Assembly (NCBI GenBank): GCA_963934295.1
Contig: CAWVXY010000018.1
Coordinates: 1 to 64,000 of the forward strand
Length of the DNA: 64,000 bases
Source: Seribacter sp963934295
Lineage (GTDB): Bacteria > Verrucomicrobiota > Verrucomicrobiia > Opitutales > Seribacteraceae
Direction of reading: 5' to 3'
The first letter of the stretch is position 1. Every line of letters starts with the position of its first letter. The position numbers and the translations under genes were made by a program. The notes beneath the pieces were generated by a model. That model searched no databases. It saw only the letters and a list, made by a program, of their open reading frames with translations, and had not been told where the DNA came from. Below are positions 47,735 to 56,502 of this stretch, piece by piece.

Positions 47735-49237
47735 ATGAAATTACATTTTATATTTTTTCTTTTAATCCTTCCTTTGCTTCCCTGTCTTGGTGAGGATCAA
47801 CCGGATCGTATTCCACAGGGTTATTCTGTAAGGACAATTCAGACGCCCCCTGAGGTTTTCTTGGGTATCGGTGGAATGGAGTTTTGTCCGGATGGAAATC
47901 TCTTTGTTTGTACGAGAGAGGGGGAGGTTTGGAAATATATTTTGGAGGATAAGGAGTGGAGTCTATTTGCAGATGGTCTCCACGAGGCTCTTGGTATTTG
48001 GATTGACCCAAAGAGCGGAGAAATCTTTGTCATTCATCGTCCGGAAATTACAAAACTTACAGATTCCGACCGTGACGGGCGTGCGGACCACTACCAAACC
48101 ATCAATGATGGCTGGGGGGTTACGGATAATTATCATGAGTATGCTTTTGGATTAGTTCGCGACCGAAAGGGAAATTTTTACGGTACTCTTAACACTTCGC
48201 TTTCCTGGCCAGGTTGGGCGAGGAGTAAGAAATGGGATATTGGCCGGGTGTGGACCAAGGAATACAAAGATACGGAGGGAAAAATGGGACGAGCAGCAAA
48301 GTATCGTGGTTGGGGATTTCAGGTCACACCCAAAGGAGAGTTTATTCCTTTCGCTTCGGGCATGCGTTCACCTGCCGGCATCGGAATCAACGAAAAGGAT
48401 GAACTTTTTTTTACAGACAATCAAGGTGACTGGGAAGCCAGTAGCTCTCTCCATCATATCGTAAAGGGCCGATTTCATGGACACCCCTCTTCTCTAATGG
48501 ATCACCCGAAGTTTAGGGGTAAGGATTTAAATGCAATTCCGATTGAAGAATATGACAGACTACGCAAGCGACCCGCGGTTTGGATCCCCCATGGCGAACT
48601 GGCTAATTCTCCAGGCGAACCAACTTTTGATTATACCTCAGGAAAATTTGGACCTTTTACCGGGCAAATGTTTATCGGAGACCAGAGTCGATCTAATATT
48701 ATGAGGGTATCTCTTGATAAAGTGGGAGGAGAGTATCAAGGTGTTATCTTTGACTTCATCAATCGTTTACAAACCGGATGTATTCGCCAGGTTTTTGCTC
48801 CGGACGGAAGTATGTGGGCTGGACAGACGGGTAGGGGGTGGGGCTCAGCCGGAGGGAAGGAATTTGGCCTACAGCAGATAAGCTGGGATGGGAAAACGAT
48901 TCCCTTTTCCATGTTCGACTTAAAGCTTACAGCAAAAGGCTTTCAAATTACTTTTACCAAACCAGTTGATCGGAAATTAGCGGAAGACCTAAATAATTAT
49001 AATCTCGAGAGATGGGGGTATCACTATCATCCAAAATACGGATCACCGAAGACCGATTTAAAAAAAGAGAAACCCACTAAAGTGAAAGTATCGAAAAATG
49101 GGTTGATTGTAAATATTGAGACAACCTTGGAAATAAACCGGGTTTACCGATTTAATTTGGAAGCAATTTTCGCCAAGGATGGTTCGAAAATGAGCAACAC
49201 TAGGGCTTGGTACACCCTGAACCGTCTAAAGGGCTAA
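47735..49237 (+). CDS. Secreted sorbosone-dehydrogenase-like six-bladed propeller (DUF7133-like)
   Basis: A 500-residue exported protein (signal FIFFLLILPLLPCLG). It begins IPQGYSVRTIQTPPEVFLGI, then GGMEFCPDGNLFVCTREGEV, with FASGMRSPAGIGINEKDELF and FTDNQGDWEASSSLHHIVKG further on. These are marks of the glucose/sorbosone dehydrogenase-like propellers abundant in Verrucomicrobiota and Planctomycetota. No c-type heme motif is present, so the neighbouring cupredoxin may be its electron acceptor. Its substrate, likely a sugar, is unknown. Confidence 0.87.
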   Translation: MKLHFIFFLLILPLLPCLGEDQPDRIPQGYSVRTIQTPPEVFLGIGGMEFCPDGNLFVCTREGEVWKYILEDKEWSLFADGLHEALGIWIDPKSGEIFVIHRPEITKLTDSDRDGRADHYQTINDGWGVTDNYHEYAFGLVRDRKGNFYGTLNTSLSWPGWARSKKWDIGRVWTKEYKDTEGKMGRAAKYRGWGFQVTPKGEFIPFASGMRSPAGIGINEKDELFFTDNQGDWEASSSLHHIVKGRFHGHPSSLMDHPKFRGKDLNAIPIEEYDRLRKRPAVWIPHGELANSPGEPTFDYTSGKFGPFTGQMFIGDQSRSNIMRVSLDKVGGEYQGVIFDFINRLQTGCIRQVFAPDGSMWAGQTGRGWGSAGGKEFGLQQISWDGKTIPFSMFDLKLTAKGFQITFTKPVDRKLAEDLNNYNLERWGYHYHPKYGSPKTDLKKEKPTKVKVSKNGLIVNIETTLEINRVYRFNLEAIFAKDGSKMSNTRAWYTLNRLKG

Positions 49238-49286
49238 ACACGCTTGATTAGAGCAAAGGAGGGGGAGTGCTCAATTAGAATAAAAG

Positions 49287-49478
49287 TTAAAGAGAAATCT
49301 TTTCCAGTATTTCCGTATCATCCTTAATTGCGAATACTTCGTTTCGATTAGTGTCGACCACAACCACATGCCCGTGAACCAGGTTCGAGCAAAGCTCTTT
49401 GATTAGCTCCGATTTCAAAGCTTCATCGGGGGGTAAGTTTAAATTGGTACCAAGTCGATCTATTAAATTTTGAAACAT
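49287..49478 (-). CDS. Small conserved protein, paralogue B
   Basis: A 63-residue protein starting MFQNLIDRLGTNLNLPPDEA and continuing KSELIKELCSNLVHGHVVVV. It shares about two thirds of residues with the protein at 46322-46537 over the first 45 positions, then diverges. Both lie on the minus strand on either side of the cupredoxin-propeller pair. Function unknown. Confidence 0.65.
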   Translation of the reverse strand: MFQNLIDRLGTNLNLPPDEALKSELIKELCSNLVHGHVVVVDTNRNEVFAIKDDTEILEKISL

Positions 49479-49720
49479 GTTATTTACGAAATATCTTTGA
49501 TGATGAACTCGATTCTAAAGTATTTAGTTAAGCGAAGAGTACATTTGATAACTAAGTTACAGTATTCCTTACATTAGCCCTTTATTTTAAAAATTCTTAG
49601 AAACATATTCCTTTTATTCATAAAAAAGTATGATTCAAAAGGATTAATAGTAGGGTCTATTACATTATTTGATCCATTCAAGGAGCCAGTAAGCCTTGTT
49701 TAATCTGTTTGGATCGATAT

Positions 49721-51520
49721 TTATGCTGCAAGGATTACATCGAGGAGGGTTTGCCCAAATTTTTTTAATTTTGCTTCGCCAATCCCGCTGATTTCGAGCA
49801 TGTCATCAAAATTCTTAGGGCGTGCTTTGGCTAGTTCGATTAGGGTCTTATCGTGAAAGATAACATAAGCGGGAACTCTTCTCTTTTTAGCCATTTGTTG
49901 ACGGGCAGTTCGGAGGTTTTCATAAAGGGTTTGATCCAAATCATTGTCTAGTGTGATCCGGGTTTTTCTGGGTGATCTCTCTCTTTTAGTTTTCTGTTTC
50001 TCGGTAAGTTTTCTGAAACGGACACAATCTTTATTTTTCAGAAAGAGAAATCCCTTATCTGTGATCTTGATTCCATTGTGTTCATTAACATCAACCATAA
50101 GCAAGTTTTGGGATACCAACTGACGAAAAATATTTTGCCATTCATTCTTGCTGAGTTTATCTCCGATCCCAAATGTGCTCTGCCTGTCATGACCAAAACG
50201 GGTAATACGTTCATCCTCTTTACCCATTAATACATCAACGACATAGACCATGCCAAACCTTTGGCCCGTTCTATAAACTGCAGAAAGCGCCATTTGAGCG
50301 GGGATGGTACCGTCAAAAGTTTCCGGTTTGGTGTCACAGGTATCACAATTTCCACAGGGCTCACAGTAATCGTCAAAATATTCAAGCAGTATTTGCCGCC
50401 TACAAATTGCGGCTTCACACAATCCTAGTAGAGCATTGAGTTTCTGGTGTTCAATCCGTTTCTGGATATCCGGAGCCTCGGAATTTTCGATCCAGTTTCG
50501 CTGCATCGCGGCATCATCCATTCCATAAATCATGTAGGCATTGGAAGGCAGTCCATCCCGACCGGCTCGACCGGTTTCCTGGTAATATGCCTCGATTGAT
50601 TTGGGGATATTCATGTGGGCCACATAACGAACATCGGGTTTATCGATCCCCATACCAAATGCAATGGTAGCTACAATAATGATATTGTCTTCCCTTAAGA
50701 ACCGATCCTGATTTTTACTTCTGATTTCGGGGTTCAGACCTGCATGATAGGGCAGGGCATTAATACCTTTTCCTTGTAACCACTCAGCCATATCCTCCAC
50801 TTTTTTTCGAGAGATACAATATATGATACCGCTGTCTCCTGCATGATGGTTTTTGATGAAATCATAAACCTGTTTTTTGGGATTATTCCGTTCCAAAATG
50901 GAGTAATGAATATTCGGTCGGTCGAATCCGCCAACAAAAGTTTTTCCATCCGCCAATTCGAGTCGTTCTACAATATCCTTCCGTGTCGCTTGGTCTGCCG
51001 TTGCGGTCAGGGCAATCCGGGGAATCCCCTTAAATCGATTGGCGAGGAGCGAAAGTGCGGTGTAATCCGGACGAAAATCATGACCCCATTGAGACACACA
51101 ATGAGCCTCATCAATTGCAAATAGTGCGATTTTTACCTGATCCAATAATGCAAGAAACTCTTCCATCACCAACCGTTCAGGGGCGACATATAGAAGATCC
51201 AATTGATTATTTTCCAGTTTCTGCCTGACCCGGAGCACCTCCCCGTAAGGCATTCCTGAATTAATCGCCCCCGCCGAAATTCCGAGCTGTTCAAGTGCAG
51301 TGATTTGATCCTGCATCAGGGCGATAAGAGGAGAAATAATTACCCCAACCCCGTCTCGGCAAAGTGAGGGAATCTGATAGCAAAGTGATTTGCCACTCCC
51401 TGTGGGCATGAGTACAAAAGCACTTCCTCCTTGGACCACATAATCTATTATCTCAGCCTGTTGCCCCCGAAACTGACCATAACCATAGGTTTGCTTGAGG
51501 ATATTTAATGGATTATTCAC
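49721..51520 (-). CDS. recQ: ATP-dependent DNA helicase RecQ
   Basis: A 599-residue superfamily 2 helicase. Motif I is FVLMPTGSGKSLCYQIPSLC, motif II AIDEAHCVSQWGHDFRPDYT, and motif VI QETGRAGRDGLPS. The zinc-binding cysteines are in CEAAICRRQILLEYFDDYCE and CGNCDTCDTKP. A winged-helix RQC domain follows, and an HRDC domain (about 515-599) ends the protein. It unwinds DNA in recombination and fork repair. It is a single gene, with unassigned spacers of about 250 bases on both sides. Confidence 0.97.
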   Translation of the reverse strand: MNNPLNILKQTYGYGQFRGQQAEIIDYVVQGGSAFVLMPTGSGKSLCYQIPSLCRDGVGVIISPLIALMQDQITALEQLGISAGAINSGMPYGEVLRVRQKLENNQLDLLYVAPERLVMEEFLALLDQVKIALFAIDEAHCVSQWGHDFRPDYTALSLLANRFKGIPRIALTATADQATRKDIVERLELADGKTFVGGFDRPNIHYSILERNNPKKQVYDFIKNHHAGDSGIIYCISRKKVEDMAEWLQGKGINALPYHAGLNPEIRSKNQDRFLREDNIIIVATIAFGMGIDKPDVRYVAHMNIPKSIEAYYQETGRAGRDGLPSNAYMIYGMDDAAMQRNWIENSEAPDIQKRIEHQKLNALLGLCEAAICRRQILLEYFDDYCEPCGNCDTCDTKPETFDGTIPAQMALSAVYRTGQRFGMVYVVDVLMGKEDERITRFGHDRQSTFGIGDKLSKNEWQNIFRQLVSQNLLMVDVNEHNGIKITDKGFLFLKNKDCVRFRKLTEKQKTKRERSPRKTRITLDNDLDQTLYENLRTARQQMAKKRRVPAYVIFHDKTLIELAKARPKNFDDMLEISGIGEAKLKKFGQTLLDVILAA

Positions 51521-51691
51521 GGATTGGAGAGAAGAAAAAAATGATAGAAAATTCAGAGATGGCGGTAAGAATGGGAGAAACCAACTCTTATTTGCGAGTT
51601 CACCCGAATCGTCGAGCGAATAAACATACTATGCATTATTTCATTAGGTTTTAAGCTTCACTAACGATGATATTTTTATTATAAAGGTTTA

Positions 51692-51727
51692 AGGTTTTCG
51701 ATCGTCTTTATTGATTGTTGAAAACCT
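51692..51727. promoter_or_regulatory. Inverted repeat upstream of the secreted hydrolase gene
   Basis: AGGTTTTC (51692-51699) and GAAAACCT (51720-51727) are perfect 8-base complements with a 20-base spacer. They lie about 40 bases before the hydrolase start. AAGGTTT is also tandemly repeated at 51684-51697. A regulator site is possible; nothing else supports it. Confidence 0.35.
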
Positions 51728-51766
51728 CGAACCTATTTGCTCCCAAATATTAAGATTAAAGTTATT

Positions 51767-53530
51767 ATGTCTATTCGTTTATTTCTTCCTTCCGCTTTTC
51801 TGGCGGTGTGCTCCTCAATGCTTTTTCTCTGTGATTCCGTTGCGGTTGATGTAAAGAAAGCCAATGTGGAGCCTTATTCATGGACTACAGATCATGTTCA
51901 CATAGGTGTACGCTGGCAACCTTTCGGTTTAAACGGGTGTGATATGAATGATGCGAATAGACCATTGATATCAGAGCATAGTAGCTATGCACAGTTTTGG
52001 GTGAGTTGGAATGCGGCTGAGCCCACGGCTAAGCATACTGATTATAAGAAAAACATGTCAGGTTATCTGAAGGCTATTGAAAATGCAGTGGATGCCTGCG
52101 TAGCACGGGGAGTCAAAACGGAATTGGTAATGTGGCACTGTCCGGGATGGGCATCGGAGTCAGGTAAATCCGGGGCTTGGAAGCCAAGAATTGGAGAATA
52201 TCCAGAATTTACTAAGCGTATGGCAAAACATTTTAAGGGTAGGGTTGATGCCTTCCAACTTTATCATGAGGTCAATCTGCAGGGCATGATGAATGAGGCG
52301 GATATGAATTTTATTATTAACGAGGTCTTTATCAATGGTGGACGAGCGATTCGCAAGGTGTACGACGCAGATCCAAAAACACCGGTTATTATATCGACTT
52401 CGGGAACTTCTCCCTGTCAACCCTGTGGAGCACGTGAAGGTTTAAAAGGTGTGGGGGCAGTTGCGGTGGATGATTATTACAACCAGTTGATTGCTAATAA
52501 GGAAATGATGGATGTAGTGGATGCTATAAATCTGAATATTTCAGATCACGCCAATGGTTATGGCATGATGGACGGTAAGATCATTCCCAATTGTTGGACT
52601 CAGTATGATTTAGCACGGTCTAAATTGGATAAGGCGAATTATTTTTCCAAAAAAGTTCTTTCTTCGGAGTCTTGGATTGTCTGGGATGGTTCGAGTAATA
52701 ACCATGATGTAAATGGCGATGGCGTTAAAAACGAGGTGGATGCGTTTGATAAGACCGTGACGATTTTCGGAGAGGTGCTGGAGCGTGGTTTAAACACGGT
52801 GAATATGCCATGGTGCGATAATTCAAGCCGTTGGTCGATGGGATTGGTCAAGCGGGTGGATTATAATGGACGGGTCAAAAAACTGAAACCGGAATGGGTG
52901 ATCCCATCCAATGATGGGGGGCCTGATATTGTTACTCGAAAGATTGGTTTACGGGGTGGATCGGATGATACTTTTCAACCAGTGGAAAATGCCAAGAGCG
53001 GATTACCGTTCACCGTTAAGGATTATATCAATCCGGGCGACCCCAATCATTTGCATTATTATGTTTGGCGTTGGTATTCCCAATTTGCGGGTGGTTCCGA
53101 TGAGGTGATCCGGCATGCGATCAAGGGTGAAATTGGAAATGATATTCTTGTTTCTGGTAATGGTATGACAGGAAAGGAACAATACAAAATTTCTTCCTAC
53201 AACCGGACGAATAATAGTTTTACTGTTTTAATTTACTCAGGAGGTGCGAATGGAAAAGGCACCTTTGACATTGCAATCCCCTCTACCATTCAAAATGGGG
53301 TGCATTACAATAATGAGCATTCCATTATTGATTTTCGAGGAGAGGGTTTCAGGGAAGGAACCAAGTACAGAGGCAAGATTGTGACCAAGGACATCAGTCG
53401 AAAAGATGGAAGCGATCAAAATTCCAAAACATTACAGGTTTCCGATGCGGTCGTGACTGATGGAATGTTGAAAGCGAGGGTAAGCGGAGCACGTAAATTC
53501 ACAACCATCGAATTTTACAAGGTTAAATAA
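51767..53530 (+). CDS. Secreted clan GH-A-like glycoside hydrolase candidate
   Basis: About 587 residues with a signal peptide (LFLPSAFLAVCSSMLFLC). The TIM-barrel pattern suggests a retaining hydrolase: acid/base Glu168 in FQLYHEVNL, nucleophile Glu301 in LSSESWIVWD, and a barrel strand TELVMWHCPGWAS. An insertion DVNGDGVKNEVDAFD resembles a calcium-binding EF-hand loop. The last 150 residues are beta-rich (TNNSFTVLIYSGGANGKGTF). Family (GH39, GH30 or unclassified) and substrate are unclear. The start at 51767 begins the signal; an in-frame ATG at 51737 is less likely. Confidence 0.65.
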   Translation: MSIRLFLPSAFLAVCSSMLFLCDSVAVDVKKANVEPYSWTTDHVHIGVRWQPFGLNGCDMNDANRPLISEHSSYAQFWVSWNAAEPTAKHTDYKKNMSGYLKAIENAVDACVARGVKTELVMWHCPGWASESGKSGAWKPRIGEYPEFTKRMAKHFKGRVDAFQLYHEVNLQGMMNEADMNFIINEVFINGGRAIRKVYDADPKTPVIISTSGTSPCQPCGAREGLKGVGAVAVDDYYNQLIANKEMMDVVDAINLNISDHANGYGMMDGKIIPNCWTQYDLARSKLDKANYFSKKVLSSESWIVWDGSSNNHDVNGDGVKNEVDAFDKTVTIFGEVLERGLNTVNMPWCDNSSRWSMGLVKRVDYNGRVKKLKPEWVIPSNDGGPDIVTRKIGLRGGSDDTFQPVENAKSGLPFTVKDYINPGDPNHLHYYVWRWYSQFAGGSDEVIRHAIKGEIGNDILVSGNGMTGKEQYKISSYNRTNNSFTVLIYSGGANGKGTFDIAIPSTIQNGVHYNNEHSIIDFRGEGFREGTKYRGKIVTKDISRKDGSDQNSKTLQVSDAVVTDGMLKARVSGARKFTTIEFYKVK

Positions 53531-53560
53531 AACTGGGTACTAGCTTTTTTGTTATTAAAA

Positions 53561-53583
53561 TTAGCCCGGATCATTTGGGCTAA
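53561..53583. terminator. Bidirectional terminator candidate
   Basis: TTAGCCC (53561-53567) and GGGCTAA (53577-53583) form a perfect 7-bp stem with a 9-base loop. On the minus strand it is followed by TTTTAATAAC. On the plus strand a weaker T-rich stretch follows. It lies between convergent genes ending at 53530 and 53749. Confidence 0.6.
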
Positions 53584-53748
53584 ATCTCTACCTCTTTTTG
53601 GTTCACAGAGGACTATGACGTGCCATCCCCGAAGATGAATGAATGGTTACTTGGTTTGATTCGGATTCGAATTGATTTTTCTGCCGTCTGCAAATCGCTT
53701 CGGTTTTCAATAAATCAAATAAACTGATGAATGCACAGGGAGGTGTAT

Positions 53749-54639
53749 TCAGGGTTGATAGGGTTGGTGAGAATATCCGATTGAATTAAGCATCTCCATG
53801 AGTTGCCTGCCGTATTTGAGATAAATATCAATCGGGTCTTCTTTTGAACCAGTGTTTGCATCGGTATCATGAAAGACTGCAGCAAGATGTGGTTCGATCG
53901 ATATTCCACCATCGTAACCCCTTTCCATTAGATCAGTCATCACTTTTTTGACTTGGCCCTGCCCATCTCCAGGGTAGGCATATACTTCTTTGCCATTGCT
54001 TTTAGGAGATGGTTCTTTGCAGTCCTTTACATGTATATAAGCAATATGTGCTTTTACTTTTTCATAGAACTCCCATGGGTCCTGCCAAGGGTGTCCTTCC
54101 TTGGAACGATCTTTTGCAAAAACTGGGTTTCCTGTATCATAAACCAGTTTTAAACCCGGGACAGAATCAATAAGTTCAAGGGTATGCTGCCAGCTCATTC
54201 CACCGTAATTCATACAGTTTTCATGCACCACGGTGATACCTTCGGCAGCAAACGCATCGAGAATGAGTGTAAGGCGTTTAATTCTTTCTTCTGCCATGAG
54301 TTCAACACCTTCAACCACTTTATAGCTCATAACGCGGACAAATTTTGCTCCGAGTCTTTTCATCCGTGGAATGGTACGGTTGATCTCTGCCTCGGTGATG
54401 GAAAAGTCGTGCCGTACATCTTTTCCCCAGTTCGCAATGGCGGATCCGAATGCATTAATATGAACTCCACTTCCATCGAGTGTTTCGCAGACCTCGTCAA
54501 AGGCATCTTCGCTTAAGTCGTGGATGTTCTTTCCGTTGATGAACCGCGATTCGATCGCATTCCATCCGAGTTGGCGTGTAACTTCAATTTGAGTTTTAAT
54601 ATCCTGGGACGCTTCGTCCGCAATACCGGTTAAATACAT
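53749..54639 (-). CDS. Sugar phosphate isomerase/epimerase (TIM barrel)
   Basis: A 296-residue AP-endonuclease-2-fold protein. It begins YLTGIADEASQDIKTQIEVT, with LGWNAIESRFINGKNIHDLS, VVHENCMNYGGMSWQHTLEL, LVYDTGNPVFAKD and YIHVKDCKEPSPKSNGKEVY. The Glu, Asp and His of these segments would form the usual metal site. Family members isomerise or epimerise sugars and keto-sugars. Close linkage to a Gfo/Idh oxidoreductase and a DUF1080 protein suggests a step in a 3-keto-sugar route. Confidence 0.9.
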   Translation of the reverse strand: MYLTGIADEASQDIKTQIEVTRQLGWNAIESRFINGKNIHDLSEDAFDEVCETLDGSGVHINAFGSAIANWGKDVRHDFSITEAEINRTIPRMKRLGAKFVRVMSYKVVEGVELMAEERIKRLTLILDAFAAEGITVVHENCMNYGGMSWQHTLELIDSVPGLKLVYDTGNPVFAKDRSKEGHPWQDPWEFYEKVKAHIAYIHVKDCKEPSPKSNGKEVYAYPGDGQGQVKKVMTDLMERGYDGGISIEPHLAAVFHDTDANTGSKEDPIDIYLKYGRQLMEMLNSIGYSHQPYQP

Positions 54640-54651
54640 TTTTTGAGTAGT

Positions 54652-55713
54652 TTAGAGTGAAATTTTAGCACCATTGTTTTTCATGGATTCATAAATGGCA
54701 GTAATTAATTCAACGGCCCGTCTACCTTCCTTGCCATCCACTTCTGGACTTTCATTATTCCTGAGTGCATCGAGTGCATTTTCAAAATTTCTCTGATGCC
54801 AGAGGAAATCGATGGCCTTGGGATCCGCAGCTCCTGCCCCGGAGGTATTTTCATAAACTCCATGTTCAGCAAGAATTTGCTCGTCCTCGATTAGTTGATT
54901 TTTGAGATCCCATATGCTGAATTTATCATCCACCATCATAATAGATCCCTGGTCTCCGCAAATGTGAATGGAAGCGGGTAAACCGGTGTTTGAAAAGCAG
55001 GCAGTGGAGGCTTGAATGACTCCGCGAGCACCCGATTTAAACTCAACTATGGCCACGGCCACATCTTCCACTTCGATTCCTTTGTGGGCTTCCAGTCCTC
55101 CAGACGCGGTTACTGAGGAGACATCACCAAGAAGATGTAGCATAAGGTCGATCGTATGAATGGACTGATTCATCAGGGCACCACCACCATCCAAATCCCA
55201 GGTTCCACGCCATGCACCGCTGTCGTAGTATTCCTGGGAGCGCCACCATTTAATTGCGGTGTCACAGAGAACGATTTTTCCAAGTCTTCCATCTTGGATT
55301 GCTTTTTTGAATATGAATGTGGAGTCGTTAAAGCGACGAGGGAATACACCGGAGAGGGAGACATTATTCTGGTTGCAGATCTTAATCATTTGATCAATTC
55401 GGTTGGTGGTAACTTCCAGTGGTTTCTCACAAATAATGTGCTTGCCGGCTTCGGCGGCTAATGTGGCATGCTCAAGATGAGCTCCGCTAACTGAACAAAT
55501 TGTCACCACTTCCATTTCCGGATGGTTCAGAAATGCATCCATATCTGAGTAACCCGCACATTCGTACTTTTGAGCGAAGGTTTGGGCTTTTTCATCCTTG
55601 CGAGCAAAAGCAGCAACGAGTTCGGCCCCCTCCATGGCCCGTATAGCCTGGGCATGAAAATCGGCAATTACGCCGGCCCCGATAATTCCAATTTTAAAAG
55701 ATTTTGTGGTCAT
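54652..55713 (-). CDS. Gfo/Idh/MocA family oxidoreductase
   Basis: A 353-residue dehydrogenase. The NAD(P) motif is KIGIIGAGVIADFHAQAIRA, and the family signature HIICEKPLEVTTN contains the conserved Lys of EKP. The second domain has WRGTWDLDGGGALMNQSIHT, then IDLMLHLLGDVSSVTASG, with the DxxxH-type catalytic pair. It would oxidise or reduce a sugar hydroxyl. The gene is 12 bases upstream of the isomerase and follows the DUF1080 gene, making a three-gene leftward unit. Confidence 0.92.
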   Translation of the reverse strand: MTTKSFKIGIIGAGVIADFHAQAIRAMEGAELVAAFARKDEKAQTFAQKYECAGYSDMDAFLNHPEMEVVTICSVSGAHLEHATLAAEAGKHIICEKPLEVTTNRIDQMIKICNQNNVSLSGVFPRRFNDSTFIFKKAIQDGRLGKIVLCDTAIKWWRSQEYYDSGAWRGTWDLDGGGALMNQSIHTIDLMLHLLGDVSSVTASGGLEAHKGIEVEDVAVAIVEFKSGARGVIQASTACFSNTGLPASIHICGDQGSIMMVDDKFSIWDLKNQLIEDEQILAEHGVYENTSGAGAADPKAIDFLWHQRNFENALDALRNNESPEVDGKEGRRAVELITAIYESMKNNGAKISL

Positions 55714-55742
55714 AAATTTTAATTACTACAAAAGACTCCTGA

Positions 55743-56393
55743 TCAGAGTTCAAGAATTTTGATATTCTTGAAACGGTAAATCTGGCCTTTTTCTCCGTGG
55801 TGTTGAATTGCGATGAATCCTTTGGCATCTGTGGAATCCTTCAAATCAGTTGTCTTAATTCCATTGACCCAAATTTGAATGTGATCCCCTTTGCAATGAA
55901 TTTTATAGTGGTTCCAATCATTTCTTTTAAAAGCTTCCTGCCTGTCGATTTTCCAATTCTTTTTATTATATGGATTTTCGATTGGCTTTTTTGGGTGTAT
56001 CCATCCGCGTCTGCCTTCATCGTATAAACCACCGGACCATTTTCGGTCAGAACCATCCACTTCTGCCTGATAGCCAAACATACTTCCGTTTTCTCTTTTT
56101 TGGGAACGGAAAAGGAATCCGGAATTGGCTTTGCCTTCAGGTAGTTTAATTTCGGCTTCGAGAGTGAAGTCGCTAAATTTTTTGTCATGTGCGAGAAAGA
56201 ATTTTTTATTGCCCACTAATTCGATTATTCCCTTTACGACCTTGAATTCACCGTGTGGATAAGGGTTATGCCAACCGGATAAATTTTTTCCGTTAAACAA
56301 ATTTACCCACTTGCCATTTTCACTTTCACTAGAGGCCTGTAAGTTTAGACAGAATAGTAAAATAAAAAGAAATGTGGTGGATATTATTTTCAT
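55743..56393 (-). CDS. DUF1080 (3-keto-disaccharide hydrolase-like) secreted protein
   Basis: A 216-residue single-domain protein with a signal peptide (STTFLFILLFCLNLQASS). The fold marks are GKWVNLFNGKNLSGWHNPYP, then FTLEAEIKLPEGKANSGFLF, FGYQAEVDGSDRKWSGGLYD and WNHYKIHCKGDHIQIWVNGI. DUF1080 proteins have a concanavalin-like fold, and some hydrolyse 3-keto-glycosides. With the isomerase and Gfo/Idh genes this suggests oxidation of a glycoside at C3 followed by cleavage. It would act in the periplasm or outside the cell. Confidence 0.92.
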   Translation of the reverse strand: MKIISTTFLFILLFCLNLQASSESENGKWVNLFNGKNLSGWHNPYPHGEFKVVKGIIELVGNKKFFLAHDKKFSDFTLEAEIKLPEGKANSGFLFRSQKRENGSMFGYQAEVDGSDRKWSGGLYDEGRRGWIHPKKPIENPYNKKNWKIDRQEAFKRNDWNHYKIHCKGDHIQIWVNGIKTTDLKDSTDAKGFIAIQHHGEKGQIYRFKNIKILEL

Positions 56394-56421
56394 TACAAAA
56401 TATGAGTTTTATTAATTCACA

Positions 56422-56466
56422 GTTCAGTTGAACGGGATGATCAAAATTGACGTTCGAGTTAACTCG
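56422..56466. promoter_or_regulatory. Two palindromes in the divergent sugar-operon promoter
   Basis: The first, GTTCA-GT-TGAAC (56422-56433), has 5-base arms. The second, CGAGTTAACTCG (56455-56466), is a perfect 12-base palindrome. Both lie in the 109-base spacer between the leftward DUF1080 unit and the rightward sugar-acid operon. The LacI-family protein at 60576-61622 is the natural candidate to bind one of them. Assignment rests on symmetry and location only. Confidence 0.45.
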
Positions 56467-56502
56467 TGTAAAGCCTTTTAGGTTCTAATTCAATTATAAC
56501 CT

